The position numbers were made by a program, and so were the translations under genes. Positions 23,170-25,105 of a stretch of DNA of 25,105 nucleotides are shown here, piece after piece. The notes beneath the pieces are model-generated. The model made no database searches. It saw only the letters and a program-made list of their open reading frames with translations, and was not told the origin of the DNA. Every line of letters starts with the position of its first letter. The stretch's first letter is position 1. Source of the stretch: an uncultured Clostridia bacterium. Lineage in GTDB: Bacteria > Bacillota > Clostridia > Christensenellales > Borkfalkiaceae. The stretch is taken from NCBI GenBank assembly GCA_904501815.1, contig CAJGCN010000005.1, positions 1-25,105 on the forward strand, in the 5' to 3' direction.

Positions 23170-23565
23170 TTATTTATTGATAACGCCCGCAAGAACGCCG
23201 TTTACGAAATCTGCGCTCGTTTCGGTGGAATATTTTCTGGCAAGCCCTGCCGCTTCGGAAACGGAAACGACGGGCGGAATGTCGTCGAAAAATTTAATTT
23301 CCGCCATTGCAATCAACAAAATACTTTTATCCGTTGGATTGATACGGTTTTCTTTATAGTGATGACAAGCGGCTTCGATCTCGGCAATCAGCTCCGCGCG
23401 GTTGGTTTCCACACACGAAACGAGAGCCTTCGCAAAACGGATATCTTCTTCTTTTTCGAGCTCAAATTTATTGTAAATCTTTTTTCTAAAGGCTTCGCCG
23501 CTATCTTCGTTAAAGTGCTGAGAAAAAATAATATTCAGCGCGGCTTCTCTTGCAGCAGTTCTCAT
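23170..23565 (-). CDS. nusB: transcription antitermination factor NusB
   Basis: The 131-residue all-helical product binds boxA RNA with NusE (S10) in rRNA antitermination. It begins RTAAREAALNIIFSQHF, the hallmark arginine-rich first helix, and ends in the PPVVSVSEAAGLARKYS and ADFVNGVLAGVI blocks that define the family. The ATG at 23565 is chosen because GGAGAG lies 5 nt upstream; a longer form to 23622 adds 19 non-conserved residues. The order asp23-nusB-folD is the same as in Bacillus. Confidence 0.95.
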   Translation of the reverse strand: MRTAAREAALNIIFSQHFNEDSGEAFRKKIYNKFELEKEEDIRFAKALVSCVETNRAELIAEIEAACHHYKENRINPTDKSILLIAMAEIKFFDDIPPVVSVSEAAGLARKYSTETSADFVNGVLAGVINK

Positions 23566-23601
23566 AGTTCTCTCCGTAAAAAAATTTCTTGCAAGACGAA
23601 C

Positions 23602-23627
23602 TCCCTTTACGCGTTTGCGCAAAGGGA
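23602..23627. other. hairpin between asp23 and nusB
   Basis: TCCCTTT (23602-23608) and AAAGGGA (23621-23627) pair, with partial pairing of ACGCG/GCGC inside. On the minus (transcribed) strand it is not followed directly by a T-run, though one of seven T occurs about 23 nt later. It may attenuate or process the transcript between asp23 and nusB. Confidence 0.4.
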
Positions 23628-23644
23628 ATTTTCTTTTTTATTCC

Positions 23645-24025
23645 TTAATTTCCAGCAGTTTCTTCCGTTTCTTCGTCTTCCTTTTCAGCCGGTGCAGACG
23701 GAGCGTCGCAAAATTCTACGTCCACGATATGAACGTCCACTTTCGCCACTTTATACGCCGTCATATTCTCTACGTTATGAATAACTGACTGTTGGATACG
23801 GTAAGCCAATTCGGGTACGTCGTAGCCGTATTTAGCCACGACGGATACGTCTGCGAACACAGCTTCTTTTTCAAAGCGGATACTAATTCCGCTTGTTTTA
23901 GAAGAAACGGGCAAAGCCCCTTCCACTTCCGTGACGGCGATCGCAACGATTTCTTTTACGATATCCGCGTTGTAGACGATTTTGCCACTTTGTATGTTCA
24001 ATGAACCGAGTTTAATATTAGACAT
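23645..24025 (-). CDS. Asp23/Gls24 family envelope stress protein
   Basis: The 126-residue product belongs to the Asp23/Gls24 (YqhY) family of small cytoplasmic proteins associated with the membrane or envelope stress. Family blocks are the first strand IQSGKIVYNADIVKEIVAIAVTEVEG, read here as the GKIVYNADI and IAVTEVEGA segments, then VFADVSVVAKYGYDVPELAYRIQ and a closing KVDVHIVDVEF strand, followed by an acidic Glu-rich tail. In Bacillus the same position is held by yqhY, which is linked to control of acetyl-CoA carboxylase, although the accBC genes usually found here are absent. AAGGAG precedes the ATG by about 11 nt, and a strong promoter lies upstream. Confidence 0.93.
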   Translation of the reverse strand: MSNIKLGSLNIQSGKIVYNADIVKEIVAIAVTEVEGALPVSSKTSGISIRFEKEAVFADVSVVAKYGYDVPELAYRIQQSVIHNVENMTAYKVAKVDVHIVDVEFCDAPSAPAEKEDEETEETAGN

Positions 24026-24055
24026 TCAAAAAAATCTCCTTAATATCTTACTCAT

Positions 24056-24084
24056 ATTATAGCACATCTTTTTGAATATTTCTA
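24056..24084 (-). promoter_or_regulatory. extended -10 promoter driving asp23-nusB-folD and following genes
   Basis: On the minus strand TATAAT (24061-24056) is preceded by TGC, an extended -10, and by TAGAAA (24084-24079) 17 bp upstream. It lies between the spoIIIAH stop and asp23, which allows the housekeeping genes to be expressed in vegetative cells independently of the spoIIIA genes. Confidence 0.65.
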
Positions 24085-24119
24085 CTATTTTAACGCATTT
24101 TCTTACATTTTTTCTTGAA

Positions 24120-24608
24120 TTAGCTCTCGGAATATACAGGCATAATAATTACGTTCCCCGAAGCTACGCCCGTTTCGTCTTTCATCATATTATAAATAGA
24201 AAGAGCGGTGTCGAAATTAAGCTCCGAAGAATTGATGAATACGTTCACGTTTTCCGAAGACGTTGACACCGAAACGACCGCATCCGAAAAGCCCAGCGAC
24301 TTGACCATATTTTCCAAAACGAGCTCTTTTTCCATCGCTTCAACGATTTCCATTTTCATTTCGGTCGCTTCTTCGTATTTTTCGTCCCCCGCTTCGTAGA
24401 GAGCAATTACGCTATCCAACTGAATTAATTCTTCATTGCGGGTGTTCGTTCGCTCCGCGCGATAGGTCGAAAAATAATTCGCAGGCGTGACGCCGCTTAC
24501 GTTGCTGTCTACCGCTTGCGTGTTTGCAAGAACGAAATTAAACACGGCGGTTGCGCCTAACAACGCCACCAAAGAGCTCATAGCAATAATTTTCTTTTTG
24601 TTTGACAT
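24120..24608 (-). CDS. spoIIIAH: stage III sporulation protein AH
   Basis: The 162-residue product is the mother-cell protein that pairs with forespore SpoIIQ to build the channel between the two cells. One membrane helix spans residues 7-28 (IIAMSSLVALLGATAVFNFVL); then comes an extracytoplasmic part with a charged helical stretch and the YscJ/FliF-like ring-building motif fold ending in LSIYNMMKDETGVASGNVIIM. It is shorter than the Bacillus protein (about 218), mainly in the linker after the membrane helix. AAAAGGAG lies 8 nt before the ATG. It follows spoIIIAG by 13 bp. Confidence 0.92.
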   Translation of the reverse strand: MSNKKKIIAMSSLVALLGATAVFNFVLANTQAVDSNVSGVTPANYFSTYRAERTNTRNEELIQLDSVIALYEAGDEKYEEATEMKMEIVEAMEKELVLENMVKSLGFSDAVVSVSTSSENVNVFINSSELNFDTALSIYNMMKDETGVASGNVIIMPVYSES

Positions 24609-24621
24609 AATATTTCTCCTT

Positions 24622-25005
24622 TTATTCTTTTTTTAAATATATTTTTACTGATTTTTCCTGCGTTCCCAACGCGGCGGCAACCGCTTCACGAACGTCCATC
24701 ATTACCCCTAAATCTCTTGCGCCCGTGCATACGACTACGACGCTTTGTACCCCTTCTTCCGTTTCACAAATCATCACTTCCGCTTCTCCTACCCCGTCGA
24801 TTTGTTTCAAGAGCGCGCCGAGTTTTCTTTCCGTTTCCGTTTGCGAAGCGGAAACATTTGAAACGCTTTTCGTTTCTTCCTTATCAAAAAAGACTTTCCA
24901 CGAAGCGAACGCAAGCACGAGCGCAATCGCAAACAAAATCAAGATTTCTTTCTTTTTTCCTTTAAAAAAATCTTTTATTGAATTGTTCTTATTCTCCTGA
25001 TACAA
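24622..25005 (-). CDS. spoIIIAG: stage III sporulation protein AG
   Basis: The 127-residue product is a mother-cell ring protein of the SpoIIIA-SpoIIQ channel. A basic N-terminus precedes one membrane helix at residues 20-40 (LILFAIALVLAFASWKVFF), then a short linker and a domain with ERKLGALLKQIDGVGEAEVMI, the ring-building fold shared with type III secretion proteins, ending VREAVAAALG. It is much shorter than the Bacillus protein (about 229), with most of the beta-triangle insertion missing. The start is read as TTG at 25005 after GAGGTGG; it overlaps spoIIIAF by 17 bp. No better ATG lies downstream before the membrane helix. Confidence 0.88.
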   Translation of the reverse strand: MYQENKNNSIKDFFKGKKKEILILFAIALVLAFASWKVFFDKEETKSVSNVSASQTETERKLGALLKQIDGVGEAEVMICETEEGVQSVVVVCTGARDLGVMMDVREAVAAALGTQEKSVKIYLKKE

Positions 25006-25105
25006 ATTCCACCTCGTTTATCCCCGTTTCTATCACGAGTTCTTTAAGCGTTTGTTTTTTCTGTTCGTTTACGTTCTCGTTTGCCGTTAAAAGAGCTTTA
25101 TAAAT
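24989..25105 (-). CDS. spoIIIAF: stage III sporulation protein AF, C-terminal end (partial)
   Basis: An open frame enters from the right edge and runs 38 codons to TAA at 24991-24989. It ends in LKELVIETGINEVEFVSGE. The assignment to SpoIIIAF rests on its place directly before spoIIIAG in the conserved AA-AH order and on the usual Glu-rich soluble C-terminal domain; the two membrane helices lie outside the window. The overlap of 17 bp with spoIIIAG indicates coupled translation. Confidence 0.7.
   Translation of the reverse strand: MYKALLTANENVNEQKKQTLKELVIETGINEVEFVSGE

Noticed and set aside
23116..23784. 222-codon open frame on the plus strand
   Set aside because: It lies antisense across folD, nusB and asp23, all clearly real with ribosome sites; its product is low-complexity Phe/Ser-rich and it has no ribosome site of its own.
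1..25105. CRISPR arrays, tRNA, rRNA, insertion sequences, riboswitches
   Set aside because: Reading both strands showed no direct-repeat array, cloverleaf, rRNA core sequence, transposase or recognisable aptamer; intergenic gaps are all under 230 bp.

Overview
The window is a chromosomal segment of a low-to-mid GC bacterium of the phylum Bacillota, class Clostridia or a close relative. The evidence is a run of endospore genes (spoIIIAF/AG/AH, spoIVB, ytfJ/gerW, DacF-type carboxypeptidases), Firmicutes LexA, ArgR and ScpAB, purine-rich coding strands and A/T-rich spacers with classical sigma-A-like promoters. An uncultured gut clostridium is plausible, but no rRNA or tRNA is present to fix the taxonomy. 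I see no prophage, insertion sequence, CRISPR array or island of foreign composition. Most of the window is core genome with conserved gene order.

Layout. (1) 1-4805, plus strand: alpha-glucan metabolism, with the 3' end of glycogen synthase (glgA), glycogen phosphorylase (glgP) and a GH13 alpha-glucan hydrolase. (2) 4806-7027: a XerS/XerC-like tyrosine recombinase (+) preceded by dyad elements, one with the 11-6-11 geometry of a dif site; a 63-residue cysteine-rich protein (-) divergent from lexA (+), with a shared dyad between their promoters. (3) 7069-11954, minus strand: a site-2 protease, scpA, scpB, then a terminator-like hairpin, DUF2953 (ytfI-like), ytfJ, a D,D-carboxypeptidase and rluB. 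(4) 12019-14711, minus: lysA and a second D,D-carboxypeptidase, each with its own predicted promoter. (5) 14800-25105, minus: the classic sporulation/housekeeping superoperon read from right to left: spoIIIAF (partial), AG, AH, asp23, nusB, folD, ispA, dxs, tlyA, nadK, argR, recN, spoIVB.

How the genes fit together. The glg/GH13 block stores and mobilises glucan. The spoIIIA genes encode the mother-cell side of the feeding-tube channel; spoIVB encodes the forespore protease that signals for sigma-K activation in Bacillus; ytfJ and the DacF-like enzymes act in forespore or cortex biology. ispA and dxs feed isoprenoid (undecaprenol/quinone) synthesis, folD one-carbon metabolism, lysA lysine, and nadK NADP. 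lexA and recN belong to DNA repair; scpAB and the Xer recombinase to chromosome segregation.

No clearly new multi-gene system is visible. The points most worth a second look are: a dif-like site beside the recombinase, at the point where gene orientation converges; several promoters whose -10 box lies only 5-9 nt from an ATG that has no Shine-Dalgarno, suggesting leaderless mRNAs; sigma-F/G-like promoters at dacF, spoIVB and ytfI; a terminator hairpin that contains the next gene's start codon; a divergent, shortened Dxs; and the absence of spo0A, xseAB and spmAB from their usual neighbourhoods.
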